Assembly: GCA_030762935.1 (NCBI GenBank)
Contig: CM060900.1
Span: forward strand, 288,465,784-288,529,783
DNA: 64,000 bases
Reading direction: 5' to 3'
Source of the DNA: Hymenopus coronatus
Lineage: Eukaryota > Arthropoda > Insecta > Mantodea > Hymenopodidae
A program made the translations under genes and the position numbers. Shown piece by piece: positions 32,475 through 43,199 of the stretch. The notes under the pieces are model-generated. The model was given only the letters and a program-made list of their open reading frames with translations. It did not search any database and was not told where the DNA came from. Position 1 is the stretch's first letter. Each line of letters begins with the position of its first letter.

Positions 32475-34181
32475 TATCTATGGAGGATGCCTTACAATAC
32501 CTAGAGGAGATATTAGAAGATAAGAATGTAGAGATGGATAATATATATTGAACCTCCTGATGCAGCTGTACTATCTGATGAAATTTATGAAGATGAGGGC
32601 AGTTTAGCAGATAACCTAACTAGAAGACGCTACATGCATAAGCTGAAATTGTCATGTGTAATAGTTCTGAAAATGCATGTGATGGCATTTCAGGAGAATT
32701 TTTTGGTCCAAAGCCACCTAAACTGGCCAAGAAGCACCTTGTTCACCATCAACATAGGCCAAGAAGATCTCATTACAAAAGAGCTCACCTTTCCTGAGGC
32801 ACAATTCATCACTTCATAAGAAATCACCTGTCAAAATATTTTAATTGTTTTTGTATAAAGAAGCGGATGTTTTTGTGTACTATGTGTACTTGTTATGCAT
32901 TATTTAAAAATAAACCAAATCGAATGTTAACACTTACAGAAATAAAAGTATTCATTGGCACCTTAATTTTGAGTGGTTATGTGCACATTCCTGGGAAGAG
33001 AATGTTCTGGGAAAATGCAGAATATTCCATAGTGAAATGGTTTTCATCTCCATGTGCTGAGATAATTTCATTCAGATTGTGACATGTATTTATTGGATAG
33101 ACAACATACTGAAGCAGAATGACAAACTTTGGAAGCCGAGGCCCCTAATAAACATAATTAAAGCTAAATATTTGTGGCAGTTTAGGTCTGAACAAAATCT
33201 AGGATATGACAAGTGTATGATCCCATATTATGGCCTGCAGAGCTGCAAACAATGTAGTAGTGGTAAGCCAATTAGCTTTGGCTACAAAGTTTGATGCTTG
33301 AGTACTACAGATGGATATCCATCTTGTTTGATGTGCATCAAGGCAAAAGTGTGAATAAACAATATGAGGCAGATTTTGGCAAGGTGCAGCACCATTAGTA
33401 CATAGTTATCATAGACTATCTCCTAGAAGTAATAAAGTTTCCATTTAAGTTTTATTTTGATAACTCGTTTACTGGTTTCAGCTTGATGAACCATCTTCAC
33501 AGACATAGATATGGTTGCACATGCACAATATTGAAAATTGAGTACCAAAAATTGCCCTTTATCCCAACCATAGCAAATGGACATGAAATGAAGGATTTAT
33601 GAATATTAACAGAGCAAGGAAGAATGTGATCTAATCTATAATTGGGTTGATAATGCAATTGTGTCTGTATTATCATCACATTATGGGAAAAAACCCTGTT
33701 ACAAATGTAAGTAGATATAATTAGGCTGAAAAAAGAAGATATGTACATATTCAAATGTACTAGGCTAGTATAACCACTTCATGGGTGATATAGACTATAT
33801 GGATGAGAATGTGTTCCTGTACATGGAATAAGAGGGGAAAAAATGGCAGTGGTCCATTTTTATATGGTTCTTGTATTCAATGGTTCATAACACTTGGATT
33901 CTTCTGCACAAATTAGGAAGAGAGATATATCAATTAGAATTCTGACCAGGTCTGCAAATACACCCAAAACTGGAGGATGGCCACCCACTTCACTGTGGAG
34001 TACAACAGGGATTGGACCATCTGATAATATAAGACTGGATGGACTTCACCACCTGATTGCTCCAACTAATCAATGGTGTAGTTATGCTGAGGGATCTTGT
34101 AACACTCGCATTTGCAGAGAGTGTATGACATATGTCAGGATTTTTGTTACCTGCTTCGTGAATTTTCACACAGTTCCTTAA
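32475..34181 (+). pseudogene. piggyBac-type transposase, PGBD2/PGBD3-like
   Basis: Domains appear in order in shifting frames: an acidic N-terminus (MEDALQYLEEILEDKN, 32480), a basic proline-rich run (GPKPPKLAKKHL, 32700), the Dde-1-7 start (RMLTLTEIKVFIGTLILSGY at 32930), and DKLWKPRPLINIIK. Then MIPYYGLQSCKQ.SSGKPIS (33220-33290), where the first catalytic Asp normally stands just upstream (NLGYDKCMIPYYG keeps an Asp), and FYFDNSFTGFSLMNHL (second Asp, about 33450). Later come KKWQWSIFIWFL (33840), RLDGLHHLIAPT and a Cys-rich tail (CSYAEGSCNTRICRECM..., ending FVNFH at 34180), the piggyBac cross-brace zinc finger. Many stops; TTAA termini were not assigned. Confidence 0.85.
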
Positions 34182-34321
34182 CTTGTGAATGCATTCCTAA
34201 TAGAATTAATCATAAAATAAAATATTAATATGATTTGTAAGTAGTTACTTTATTTTGATAATGATAATGCAGAGAACGAAATCGATAATTTTTCTTATGC
34301 AAAAACCTGTCAATACCATAT

Positions 34322-35675
34322 TGTAACAAAAACTATCTTTTCTCGAACAATAACTCTTTATTTCTCCACAAACTGGTTACAATCTGCTCACAAATAATTG
34401 TCTTTTATAACCATTCTGTGTACAGACTCCTTTCGATGTTTGTTGTGGCAGTACAGCTTGCTATGAAACTCCTGTTGAACTCACTCACTGTTGCATACAA
34501 TGCATTCCCAGCAAAAACTGTACACTGGGCAACGCTTATTTCCCCTTTTATATCTGTTGGTTATGTGAGAATGGTAATCTCCAAAAGCATGTGCAGTACT
34601 GCAGGTGTTGACAAAACTCACTCGGCTTAATGCATGGCTTCAATGTCAAAGAGCCTTCTGGAAAAACATGTGTTCACTCGTATGTATGTAACAATGGATG
34701 CCAACAATCAGCTATGGCTGGACTTGCCAGATTTTTAAATTAACAATAAGGAACTACCCCCCCCCCCCAATTTTGAAGACCAGAGGCATTGCTGTAATAA
34801 TTAACTTGCAAAAAAAAAAAAAAAAAAAAATGTATATTTACATCTATTGAACATCTATTTATATTCTGCTAAAATTTATAAGAAATGGCCTGAATGAATT
34901 TGTTCAGAAATATGTGCATTAAAACAATACTTTTACACTATTTTTCATTAATTATTTTCCTAAGAAATTTGCCTCTAATATACAATTAGTCATCTGTATA
35001 TATTGATGAACTATCATACCTCATACTTGCAACTTTTCATTTCATTGGTCTATAAAGCTCATATTCTTAATTGTGGCATAGAAACTGACAAATCATGCTA
35101 TAATTCAGTGTGATTTTAATTAAACACTTTATCAAATTTAAACAGCATTTGTTCCTTTCAGTGTTAAATTTTTGTTGGAATTTGAAAATACTTCTCTTTA
35201 CAGTCACATGAATCATAAATGCCTGAATATCTAACATTGATATTAAGATACTCAATTAAATAATCACTGAAAAATTTGAACAATTTCTTTATAAATTTTA
35301 GATAATTCAAACTATCTCAAAATACTTCATAAAAGAAAATCCTTTTACTTTTCGGTCCCAATACATCCTCAACTAAAGCTTTCATGGTTTGGCCAAGTGA
35401 CTCTGTGACATGACCATGTACATGCAGCTACATAGTTATTACAGCACCACAACATGACCATGTTGTTGCTCATATCAGTGTAGCAAAAGAAAATGCATGC
35501 TTTTCAGAACACAATCTTTAAACAGAATGAAATGAGGTTTTAGGTTCCCCTTATGGTGGTAATATGAGACATGGTGTTTCCTTCTCAAATACAGGATATC
35601 TGGCAAGTCTACCATGGCTTATAAAGCAAGCCTTATGCACATGTTTGGAGATTATGGCTGCAGGGCATAGTCACT
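34322..35675 (-). repeat. 3' LTR of Gypsy copy 2, split by a DNA transposon
   Basis: TGTAACAAAAACTATC (34322) through AACAATCAGCTATGG (34717) is LTR, and it resumes at CTTATAAAGCAAGCC (35618) to CATAGTCAC near 35675, in register with the other two LTRs. The terminal base pair at the inner end is mutated. Confidence 0.85.
34718..35613. mobile_element. Small non-autonomous DNA transposon nested in the Gypsy LTR
   Basis: Inverted ends are CTGGACTTGCCAGAT (34718-34732) and, read inward from the right, TAGACTTGCCAGAT. Flanks CTATGG and CCATGG may be the target duplication. It has a C run and a long A run near the left (34749-34830). A minus-strand stretch near 35345-35400 reads GQTMKALVEDVLGPKSKRI and may be the remnant of a transposase; I do not recognise the family. 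Confidence 0.6.
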
Positions 35676-36283
35676 GCTCCATCCTCAGGGCTGGTCATCC
35701 TGACCAGTACCATCATAACTGGCTAACCGATCCGGGTGTACTACTAGCCTCTTACCCCAGGGGCAGCCTCTGGATGCAATAGACGATATCATTCATCCTC
35801 TTCGCTATGGTTGTTGAAGTTTAGGGCAGCATCTGTTGGTTTGGGTATGGCGATAAAGCCACACCAAATCACCCTGCTGGAAACCTCGGCTGTTGACCTG
35901 CTAGTTTTAATGGGTCTTCGTCTGGTTGCTCGCTATCTGGATGTGTTAATGCGCCATTTCATGCCTGTCATGAAGCTGACCAATGAGATTCCAAGTAGTT
36001 GACTGCTGGCTGTTCTGCCCCAGGAGGATTTCCAAACATCAGGTAGATGCAGATCCCTGTCAAATACCAAACTGGCTATTGTCAACCCGATGGAGTTATG
36101 GGTTGAAGAGCAGTAAGCCAGCAAGAAAAGTGGCATCCTCACATCCAATCTCTTTGGTGATTGGTCATAACCTTCTTCAAATGTTCTTCTAGAGTCTTAT
36201 TGTACCGCTCAACCATGTCATCTAACTGTGGGTGGAGAGCTGTTGTGTATGTCTTGTGCTCTCCAAGTAGCTCCAATGTCTCA

Positions 36284-36870
36284 TCAGGTTAGACTTGAAA
36301 TTGGTGCCCTGCTCAAGGTGTCGCTCCAAAAATACCCATAGCGACACAGCCATTCTTCTACCAGGCAGTTTGCAATGGCCTTGGTCTTCTGGTTAAGGAT
36401 AGCGTAAACTTCCGGCCACCTGGTGTAGTAATCCATGGCGACCAACAAATACTTGTTGCACCTGTTTGAAACAGGGAATGACCCAGTTACATCTATGGCT
36501 ATGCGTTCAAAAGGTGATCCCATGTTTTACTGTTGCATGTGTCCCTGGCTGCTAGTCTGTCGACCGTGACTTACCATGCAAACATGACATTGGCAGCGGC
36601 ACCTCTCAGTGTCTTGCCCACAGTCTCAGCCAGTAGTATCATTGGAGCTTGTCGGTATTTCAGTTAGTCCTAAATGTCCTCCCGAAGTTCCTGCATTTAC
36701 ATCATTGAGGAGTTCAGCAACCTTGCTCTGAGGGAGGACCAGCTGCTCTCTGTGGGTCTTCCCATCAGGTGACACCCATTCTCTGACCATACTCTTTTCT
36801 TGGTCTTCATTGAGTCCTATTGGGCCCAGTAAGACTTGTACACACTACTTCTGGATGCAATGTCTTCCCA
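36284..36870 (-). pseudogene. Gypsy copy 2 integrase region
   Basis: From about 36870: SVYKSYWAQ.DSMKTK and LTEITDKL-like sequence (the linker with YL..WDSL...LYR in other Gypsy elements), a decayed HHCC region with ARDT, then the core at 36523-36284: FERIAIDVTGSFPVSNRCNK, YLLVAMDYYTRWPEVYAI. The first two core Asp positions (IDV and MDYYTRW region) are visible; the downstream D and E were not recovered because of frame breaks. Confidence 0.8.
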
Positions 36871-37533
36871 GCTTGTTCTACTCCCTGCCTCCATTTCTCT
36901 CAGGAGTGGCCCCAATTGTCCACCAGCTGGTCCCTTCTCAGTCCTGCACCCATCCAGCTGCAGGCACTGTCAAAATGACACAGACAACTGTAACACACCA
37001 TTTTGCCTCAACTTTGGTGCACTGACCCTATGACCCTCTGGAAAGTGTCTTCGTGACAGCATCTGCATTGTTATGGCTCCTTCCTTTCCAATGTTCTGAT
37101 GTGAAATTGTACTCTTGTAGCCTCTGACCCTCCAGGTACTAGAAGCTCAACTGACCTCTGAGGGCACAGTGGTCAGTCCACAGCTGGAATGGCTGACCAG
37201 GCAGGTGCTTCCAATACCGGTGCCACTGGCATCAGTGTCCACAATAAAATTACTACCAGGTTGTAAAAATCCTAAAATAGACGCACTACAGAGTGCTGAC
37301 TTAAGCACCTGCAACGCACTCCTTACCTCTTTTGACCACGAGTAAGGCTCTTCCGTCAGATTAGTGAGGAGTTTCGTGATGTTGGAGAAACCTCTGACGA
37401 ACCGGCGGTAGTAGCTGCATAGACCCAGAAAGCTTCACGGCTGTCGTTTGTCTTTCGGGCAAGGCCAAGCTCTCATTCCTTGAGCCTTCTCCGGGTCCTT
37501 GGCCACCCCAGATGGTGAGACTATGTGTCCCGA

Positions 37534-38000
37534 TTAGGTTACCTCCTTGCAGAAGAGTTGGCACTTATTTGCGTTCAACTTCAGGCTAGCTGCCTGCAGC
37601 CTTAAAAGTATCCTGGACAGGTTCTCGAGATTGTCTTCGAAGTTGTGGCCCATTACGATGATGTTTTCCAGATATAGCAGGCAGGTGTCGTAAGTCAACC
37701 CACTCATCACTGACTCTATGAGGTGCTGGAAGATGGTTGGTGCATTACAGAGGCTAAATGACATAACTGTAAATTGCCAAAACCCTTGGTCAGTCGAGAA
37801 TGTTCCCTTCTCTTTGTCTCTGAGATATAGGACCACCCATCAGTATCCCGATTTCAAATCCAAAGTCCAGAACCACTGCGCACGAGCAAGTGTGTCCAGG
37901 GTGCCGTCAATCCGGGGTAAGGGGAGGCAGTCCTTTCTGGTAGGCATTCAGCTTCCTATTGCCCATGCGGAAGTATAGCTCTACGTTCTTCTTCACCAAA
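37534..38000 (-). pseudogene. Gypsy copy 2 reverse transcriptase
   Basis: The minus strand reads SSVVLVKKN (about 38000), FWTLDLKSGYW-like residues in another frame, VLYLRDKEKGTFSTDQG, WQFTVMSFSLCNAPTIFQHLIE and LLYLENIIVMGHNFEDNLENL. The catalytic YxDD is YLEN, so both Asp are substituted. An AT-rich, TE-decay-like pattern of changes is not obvious here; the element stays G+C richer than its surroundings. Confidence 0.87.
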
Positions 38001-38045
38001 ACTACTGAGGAGCACCAGGGGCTGTCAGACTCTTCAATGATTCCC

Positions 38046-38900
38046 CTAGATTTCATGTCTTCCAGCATGTCCCGTACAGAGGACACATCTTGGTGATTGC
38101 TGGATAGGTCGGGTGTCTCCAGTGTCGATGTAATGTTTTATCCGGTCAGTGTGACTACAATCGCCGTTTCCTTCGTATTGGCTAAGTATATCCCGGACCC
38201 TTTCCTGTTGTGAAGCAGTCAAATGGTCGGCCGCCCTTTTCAGCAAGGCTTTCAGCCGCGCCCCAGATCCTGCGATGGTGTTGACTGGTCGGATCCGTCG
38301 AACGGCGATGTACTTGCTGATGGCTCGCACTAAAGTATTTCTGTCCCGGCCTGGATGTCCTGGTCGGTGTCCAATTGGTTCAGTAGCCTTACGGGCACTT
38401 CCTCCCGACAGGGCAACATTGCCCGGGCAACACACCTCTTCAATGGTGTTTCCCGGTTCTGTACAAGGTTCCTTAGCCATTGACCCACTAGGTGTGTCGT
38501 CACCACCTCCTCGCTTCTTGTGGGCATCGTCTTTCAGGATCACTCTGCAGATCCCCGGATGTTCGTGGGGGCTCCGGAGCAACACTTCATCTCAGCCGAG
38601 TCGCAAGGTTTTTCCAGCTGATGTCAACCGTCGCCTCGTGGCTCCTGACGGCATCCAGCCCCAGGATCACTTTCTCGGCTACCCTCGCAACCAATCCCCA
38701 CAGACTCACAGTGCTCCACCCAATGTCAACTCCAGCAGGGCCTCTTTATCTACAGGTAAGTTGTCGGCTGACGCCATCACGAGTTAGTAGGGCCGACTGG
38801 ATAATTGTGTCACAGCTGCACCTGTGTCTACTAATATCCAGCACAACTTCCCTTGAATCCAGCCGTCTGCGATGAGGCTGTCATCTATATAGCGGTACTC
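38046..38900 (-). pseudogene. Gypsy copy 2 protease and protease-RT linker
   Basis: The aspartic protease motif LVDTGAAVTQLSS is encoded at about 38850-38812, and VLLRSPHEHPG begins the next open stretch (38585-38046). That stretch holds the linker RAADHLTASQQERVRDILSQ and HTDRIKHYIDTGDTRPIQQ, the standard entry to Gypsy RT. The DTG catalytic triplet is intact, although the reading frame around it is not. Confidence 0.82.
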
Positions 38901-38989
38901 GAGATGTTCATGATGACCGCCCTGTCGTGCCCCTCCATTGTCTTTCGCCTGCTGGTCGGCTCTGATGTTGACGTCTCTTGCTAGGCATT

Positions 38990-40090
38990 CTGGTTGGCTA
39001 CACTCCCATCACATACCATTGGAAGATTGTCCTCATCTCTGGGTTGGCTCTCCGTCCATGTAACGAATCCTCTTCTTCGACGTCAGCGTAGCTGTTATCT
39101 TGGCCGCCTCCATCCTTAGTGCTACTGTTAACATCTAGTGGATGGTCTTGTAGTTGCCAAGCATAAGGCGCTGTCGTATCTCGGCGTCACACACCCCATT
39201 GACAAAGGTGTAGGTGGCTTTCTGGGACACTTAACTAGGTGGTAGGTTCACCAGATGCTTAATTGCCGGGGCTAACTCCTGCATTGTCTCCCCAGACTGT
39301 TGCAGCCACAATTTAAGTTGACTTTGGTAGACTGCAGTGGGGCGATGTTTCCCAAAGCGGTTCTTGAGGGCCTCCCAGATCTCGCCAGACATCGCCGACA
39401 TTGGGACCCCATTTAGTGCTTCTGCTCCCCCATCCCTGGAGACTTGCTATCAGTTGTGCGGCTTGTCTGTTCTGGTGACAATTGGTTGTGGGTGGCGATG
39501 GCAACCTGTCGGCATAAGACTTCGAAAGTGGGTGTTCCATCTAACTTGGGTGGTTTGTTGCGTGCAGAGGTTGTTTTGCCTCCTATCATCTTGAACTTCA
39601 AGCCTTTCAGCCTTCCATTGAGCATCTTTTCCATCATCATGTAAATAGTTCTTTCGCTCTTCCATCAGCTCTCCCCTCCAGTGCATTAAATCTTTGGTCG
39701 TGGTCTTTGATCATTCCACCAAGCTCTTCTAAAGCATCCTATGATGCTCTCCAAGGCGTGAACGCATTGGTCAATGTTCTTCATCCTTCTGCCAAATTCT
39801 TCTATGTCCTTCTTAATCCCAGCAGGTTGTTCATTGATTTTGTTAGCTATCTCCTTCAAGTTCTCCATTCTGCATTGCATTTCCATCTTCATATCCATCT
39901 GCAACTTCTCTGTTGGGGATTCCATTGTTGTGCCCATCTTTTCCATTGTTTACATTCAGGAATCCATTTGTGTTTTCATTTCATCCATTCTGAGTTGCCC
40001 TTTTTCCATTTTTTTCCATTGCAGATTTCATTTCTGTCTTCATTTCCTTGATTTCCATGAGTAAAGTTTCATCATGTCCAATGTGACGTT
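38990..40090 (-). pseudogene. Gypsy copy 2 gag
   Basis: The start MMKLLMEIKEMKTEMKSAME-like coiled-coil region (about 40075-39680, rich in Met, Lys and Glu) precedes a retrotransposon gag domain in shifting frames (PKLDGTPTFEVLCRQVAIA, NQLSPEQ, QLIASLQG, about 39560-39430) and KHLVNLPP-like sequence. The zinc knuckle expected near 39000 is degraded (WECSQPECLARDV). Gag assembles the retrotransposon particle; this copy could not. Confidence 0.7.
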
Positions 40091-40112
40091 AAATTCCTGC
40101 TCTTGACTCCAG

Positions 40113-40559
40113 TGTAACAAAAACTCTCTTTTTCTCCAACAGCAACTCTTATTTCTCATAAATTGATAACAATCAGCCCTCAAATAACTGTCTTTCGTAA
40201 TCACTCTGCCTCAATGTTCGTTGTGACAATACAGCTCGCTAAGAAATTCCCGTCGAACTCACTCACTGCTGCACGCAAACCATTTCCATTAAAAACTGCA
40301 CACCATGCAAGGCTTTGTGCCCCTTTTTGTATCTCTTTGTTATATGAGTGGAAATTCTGAAAAGCCAATGCATGTGCAGTATTGCAGGTGTTCACAAAAC
40401 TCACTCAGCATAACAATATTTGGCTTTGACGTCTAAGACCTTCCAAAAGAACATGTGTCTGCCCGCGCATGTGTAACTAAGGATGCCAGCAATCAGCTAT
40501 GTCTTACAAAACAGCCATACTCACATGTTTGGAGATTATAGCTGCAGGACATAGTCACA
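40113..40559 (-). repeat. 5' LTR of Gypsy copy 2
   Basis: 447 bp, TG...CA ends (TGTAACAAAAACTCTC to GACATAGTCACA). The adjoining inner sequence on the minus strand, CTGGAGTCAAGAGCAGGAAT, is the candidate primer-binding site; copy 1 has CTCGTGTCAGGAGTAGGGAT there. I cannot assign the tRNA. Confidence 0.85.
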
Positions 40560-40718
40560 GTGTGGTACCAGGTTATAATTGGAAACTGATGACCATGATA
40601 TTTAAAATACTTTTCCTATTGGCATCTACATTTAGAAATTCATATTAACTTCTAATTTTCAAAATTACAAATGAAGTGCAGCTTTCCTGAGTAAGTGATA
40701 AAACATGCAAACAAAAAA

Positions 40719-40730
40719 ATGTGTTATTAA
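40719..40730. repeat. SINE target-site duplication, left copy
   Basis: ATGTGTTATTAA, identical to 41080-41091. Confidence 0.92.
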
Positions 40731-41079
40731 TAACAACTCCATGGCACGACAGCTCACGGGGAACCTTGGCCTACCGCCCGGCCGCTGCGTCCCCCATCTC
40801 GGTCCACTACAAACGTCATAGATGGGGTGCAGTATTGGAGGGTGAGACGTGGTCAGCGCCTCGAGCCCCTCCCGGCCGGTTAATGCGGTCCTCACGACCT
40901 GGAGCCGCTACTTCTCCATCAAGTAGCTCCTCAATTGGCCCCCCAGGGACCTCACGAGGCTGAGTGCACCCCGGTCCAGGTCTCCCAGCGGGGGAAAAAT
41001 CCCCACGCCGGTACTGGGGATCGAACCCAGGTCTCCCGCTTGGTAGGCAGCTGCGCTACCACCGCGCTAAGGAGACGAC
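40731..41079 (-). repeat. tRNA-derived SINE with intact promoter boxes
   Basis: On the minus strand the head reads TCTCCTTAGCGCGGTGGTAG, with A box TAGCGCAGCTGCC (plus 41046-41058) and B box GGTTCGATCCCC (plus 41016-41027). A G+C-rich body runs down to about 40740. It is flanked by a perfect 12-bp direct repeat, ATGTGTTATTAA, at 40719-40730 and 41080-41091: the expected target duplication. The low divergence of the boxes and the perfect duplication suggest a recent insertion. Confidence 0.92.
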
Positions 41080-41091
41080 ATGTGTTATTAA
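41080..41091. repeat. SINE target-site duplication, right copy
   Basis: ATGTGTTATTAA, identical to 40719-40730. Confidence 0.92.
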
Positions 41092-41350
41092 GTTACATAT
41101 TAATGGACAAGTGTGGTGCCTAAAAATCTTATACTTATGATAAACATGGAAGTGAATAATGTTAAGTGAGGTTCCACAATATTTTGTATGCAGTGTTGAA
41201 ATTGACCGTTTTAAAGAAAAATAAAATATAATGGCTAGTAACATGCACTGGATATACTCATACAAGTTTAAATAACCAAAGCACTTATTTGTAACAAGTT
41301 GTTTATTATTTCGCAGTAATATTTGCATTCTAAAGCAGCTAACTATCTTG

Positions 41351-41367
41351 CTTTTATTTCTTTACAG
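41351..41367 (+). other. 3' splice site of the last WDR44 intron
   Basis: The pyrimidine tract CTTTTATTTCTTTACAG ends at 41367. Homology to WDR44 begins with the next codon (Asp-Met-Arg), giving a phase-0 junction. Confidence 0.88.
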
Positions 41368-42483
41368 GATATGAGAACCAAGTACAATGCAGAAAAGGTT
41401 TCACCTACTCCTTCACAAGAGTCCTTGGTTTCACAGCATTCAGCTGATGATCCTGGTGCAGTGTTTGCTGATATAAAAGGAGACGAAGGCATGAAGAGCC
41501 CTTTTATGCCAAAGCCTTTCTGCACCTACACAGGCCACACATCTGATTTACTGGATGTCTCCTGGTCAAAGAATTACTTTGTCCTGTCCTCCTCAATGGA
41601 TAAGACTGTAAGACTCTGGCATATTTCAAGAAAAGAATGTTTGTGCTGTTTTCAACATATTGATTTTGTAACAGCCATAGTCTTTCATCCTCGTGATGAT
41701 CGCTACTTTCTGAGTGGTTCATTAGATGGTAAGTTACGTCTGTGGAACATACCTGACAAGAAAGTAGCAGTGTGGAATGAAGTGGATGGCCAAACAAAGC
41801 TCATAACAGCAGCAAATTTTTGTCAGAATGGAAAATTTGCAGTTGTAGGTTCATATGATGGACGATGTATCTTTTATAACACAGATCAGCTAAAATACCA
41901 TACACAAATTCATGTACGATCAACTCGTGGTAAAAATTCAACAGGCCGTAAAATCAGTGGTATTGAACCAATGCCTGGGGAGGACAAAATTCTTGTCACA
42001 TCTAATGATAGCCGTATTCGCTTATATGATTTAAGGGATTTGAATCTTTCATGTAAATATAAAGGCTATGTTAATGTTAGTAGTCAGATAAAGGCCAGTT
42101 TCAGTCATGATGGTAAGTACATCATAAGTGGATCTGAAAATCAATGCATATATATCTGGAAGACACACCATGACTATTCCAAGTTTTCTTCTGTACGACG
42201 GGATAGAAATGACTTTTGGGAAGGTATTAAAGCGCACAATGCAGTGGTAACCTGTGCTGTGTTCTCTCCAAATCCAGATAATATCATTCAACAAATAGAA
42301 GAACAGCAAGGTACATCAAGTTCCAGTCAGAGTCTCAAAGTGGAAGATCCAGTTGTAGCTCAACACACAAAAGGTTGTGGTGGCTATGTCCTTGTTAGTG
42401 CTGATTTTAATGGTAGCATTAAGGTGTTTCTAAATAAAATGAAGCCTAAACACAGTTCCTTACCAGTTTCTGCACTTGCTTAG
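41368..42483 (+). CDS. WDR44: WDR44 (Rab11-binding WD-repeat protein), terminal coding exon
   Basis: 371 codons and a TAG stop, uninterrupted. An acidic/Ser-rich linker (SPTPSQESLVSQHS, MKSPFMPKPFCTY) precedes a seven-bladed WD propeller. Blade motifs seen include GHTSDLLDVSWSKNYFVLSS..DKTVRLWHI, HIDFVTAIVFHPRDDRYFLS then KLRLWNI, TAANFCQNGKFAVVGSYDGR, ISGIEPMPGEDKILVTSND and RIRLYDLR, ASFSHDGKYIISGSE with IYIWKTH, and AVVTCAVFSPNP, closing at YVLVSADFNGSIKVFL. This arrangement, including the Arg-rich loop after the fourth blade (VRSTRGKNSTGRKISG), is that of WDR44, which binds Rab11 and acts in endosome and ciliary vesicle traffic. The N-terminal half with the Rab11-binding and FAM-type regions must lie in exons to the left, outside the recognisable sequence. 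The ATG at 41323 is intronic. Confidence 0.93.
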   Translation, partial: DMRTKYNAEKVSPTPSQESLVSQHSADDPGAVFADIKGDEGMKSPFMPKPFCTYTGHTSDLLDVSWSKNYFVLSSSMDKTVRLWHISRKECLCCFQHIDFVTAIVFHPRDDRYFLSGSLDGKLRLWNIPDKKVAVWNEVDGQTKLITAANFCQNGKFAVVGSYDGRCIFYNTDQLKYHTQIHVRSTRGKNSTGRKISGIEPMPGEDKILVTSNDSRIRLYDLRDLNLSCKYKGYVNVSSQIKASFSHDGKYIISGSENQCIYIWKTHHDYSKFSSVRRDRNDFWEGIKAHNAVVTCAVFSPNPDNIIQQIEEQQGTSSSSQSLKVEDPVVAQHTKGCGGYVLVSADFNGSIKVFLNKMKPKHSSLPVSALA

Positions 42484-43199
42484 CATTCTGAAAAGTATAA
42501 ATTTAATTTAACAAGTACTTGCACATCAGCCAGACAGCAAAGTGAAACAAGCTCTAACAATACTTATTAAATTTATGTTGTGAATCAACCTTTTTGCAGC
42601 TTAACTGAAATTGTATGTGATAATAAGTGCAAAAGAAATCCAAGTAAATAAATGAAAAGAAGGAAAATAGGATAATTATAAAGGAGAAATTGAAGTTGCA
42701 GTGTTATTTTGCTGTTGGGAATTCAACATGACTTGCTTATTCCCATTAAATCAGAGCTGCTTCTTTTTCACACTACTAAATAAATATAAATAAAGAACCT
42801 GATACTACATGGTTGTTCGTCATTGTATAAGAAGGTCGAATCATCAAATGAATGCTATACGTTAATATCAAACTTCGTTGGATTTCAGGGCTCTGCATTT
42901 ATTGCAGAGAGAATAAATGAAGTTGTGAATGCGCTTGCAGTTTTAATGGTGCTTGAGTTCAAGGAAAACTATGAAAAAGGTTACAGAGTAATGACATTAA
43001 TCCTTAGTGATGATGTGGACATAACCGCAAATGTCTGCAGTTGAGATAAACTTAGTTATGAAATGAGCATTTGTGGCTGGATCTATCCATTGCTTTGCAT
43101 AATCAACAGATGTCGGCAATATGCAAGGATACTATTCATAGCCTGATAAAACTAGTTTGTCATTGTACATGTGCATGCATGAGTAATTAAAACTTTTTT
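42484..43199 (+). other. WDR44 3' untranslated region and flank
   Basis: AATAAA hexamers occur at 42647-42652 and 42789-42794, either of which could end the transcript; a further one is at 43969-43974. An open stretch of 73 codons at 42823-43044 has no recognisable relative and is probably chance. Confidence 0.55.

Larger units (their letters stand above)
34322..40559 (-). mobile_element. Gypsy retrotransposon copy 2, both LTRs present, inactive
   Basis: For the minus orientation the 5' LTR is 40113-40559 and the 3' LTR 34322-35675 (the latter with a nested 0.9-kb insert). Between them lie gag (about 40090-39000), protease (about 38830), RT (about 38000-37530), RNase H (about 37350-37200), the zinc/linker region and integrase (36870-36280), and a short tail to 35680. 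About 5.3 kb without the insert, a normal Gypsy size. No envelope gene is seen. LTRs differ at many sites, so the insertion is old. No matching target duplication is visible (CATAT left, GTGTG right). Confidence 0.87.

Noticed and set aside
38275..38875. Long plus-strand frames in a G+C-rich stretch
   Set aside because: Antisense of the Gypsy protease and linker, whose minus-strand motifs (DTGAA, TDRIKHYIDTGD) are specific.
41323..41367. ATG at 41323 as the start of the WD-repeat gene
   Set aside because: The 15 codons before Asp-Met-Arg have no WDR44 similarity and include a pyrimidine tract and AG; this is intron.
42823..43044. 73-codon plus-strand frame after the WDR44 stop
   Set aside because: No recognisable domain, between candidate poly(A) signals; compatible with chance.
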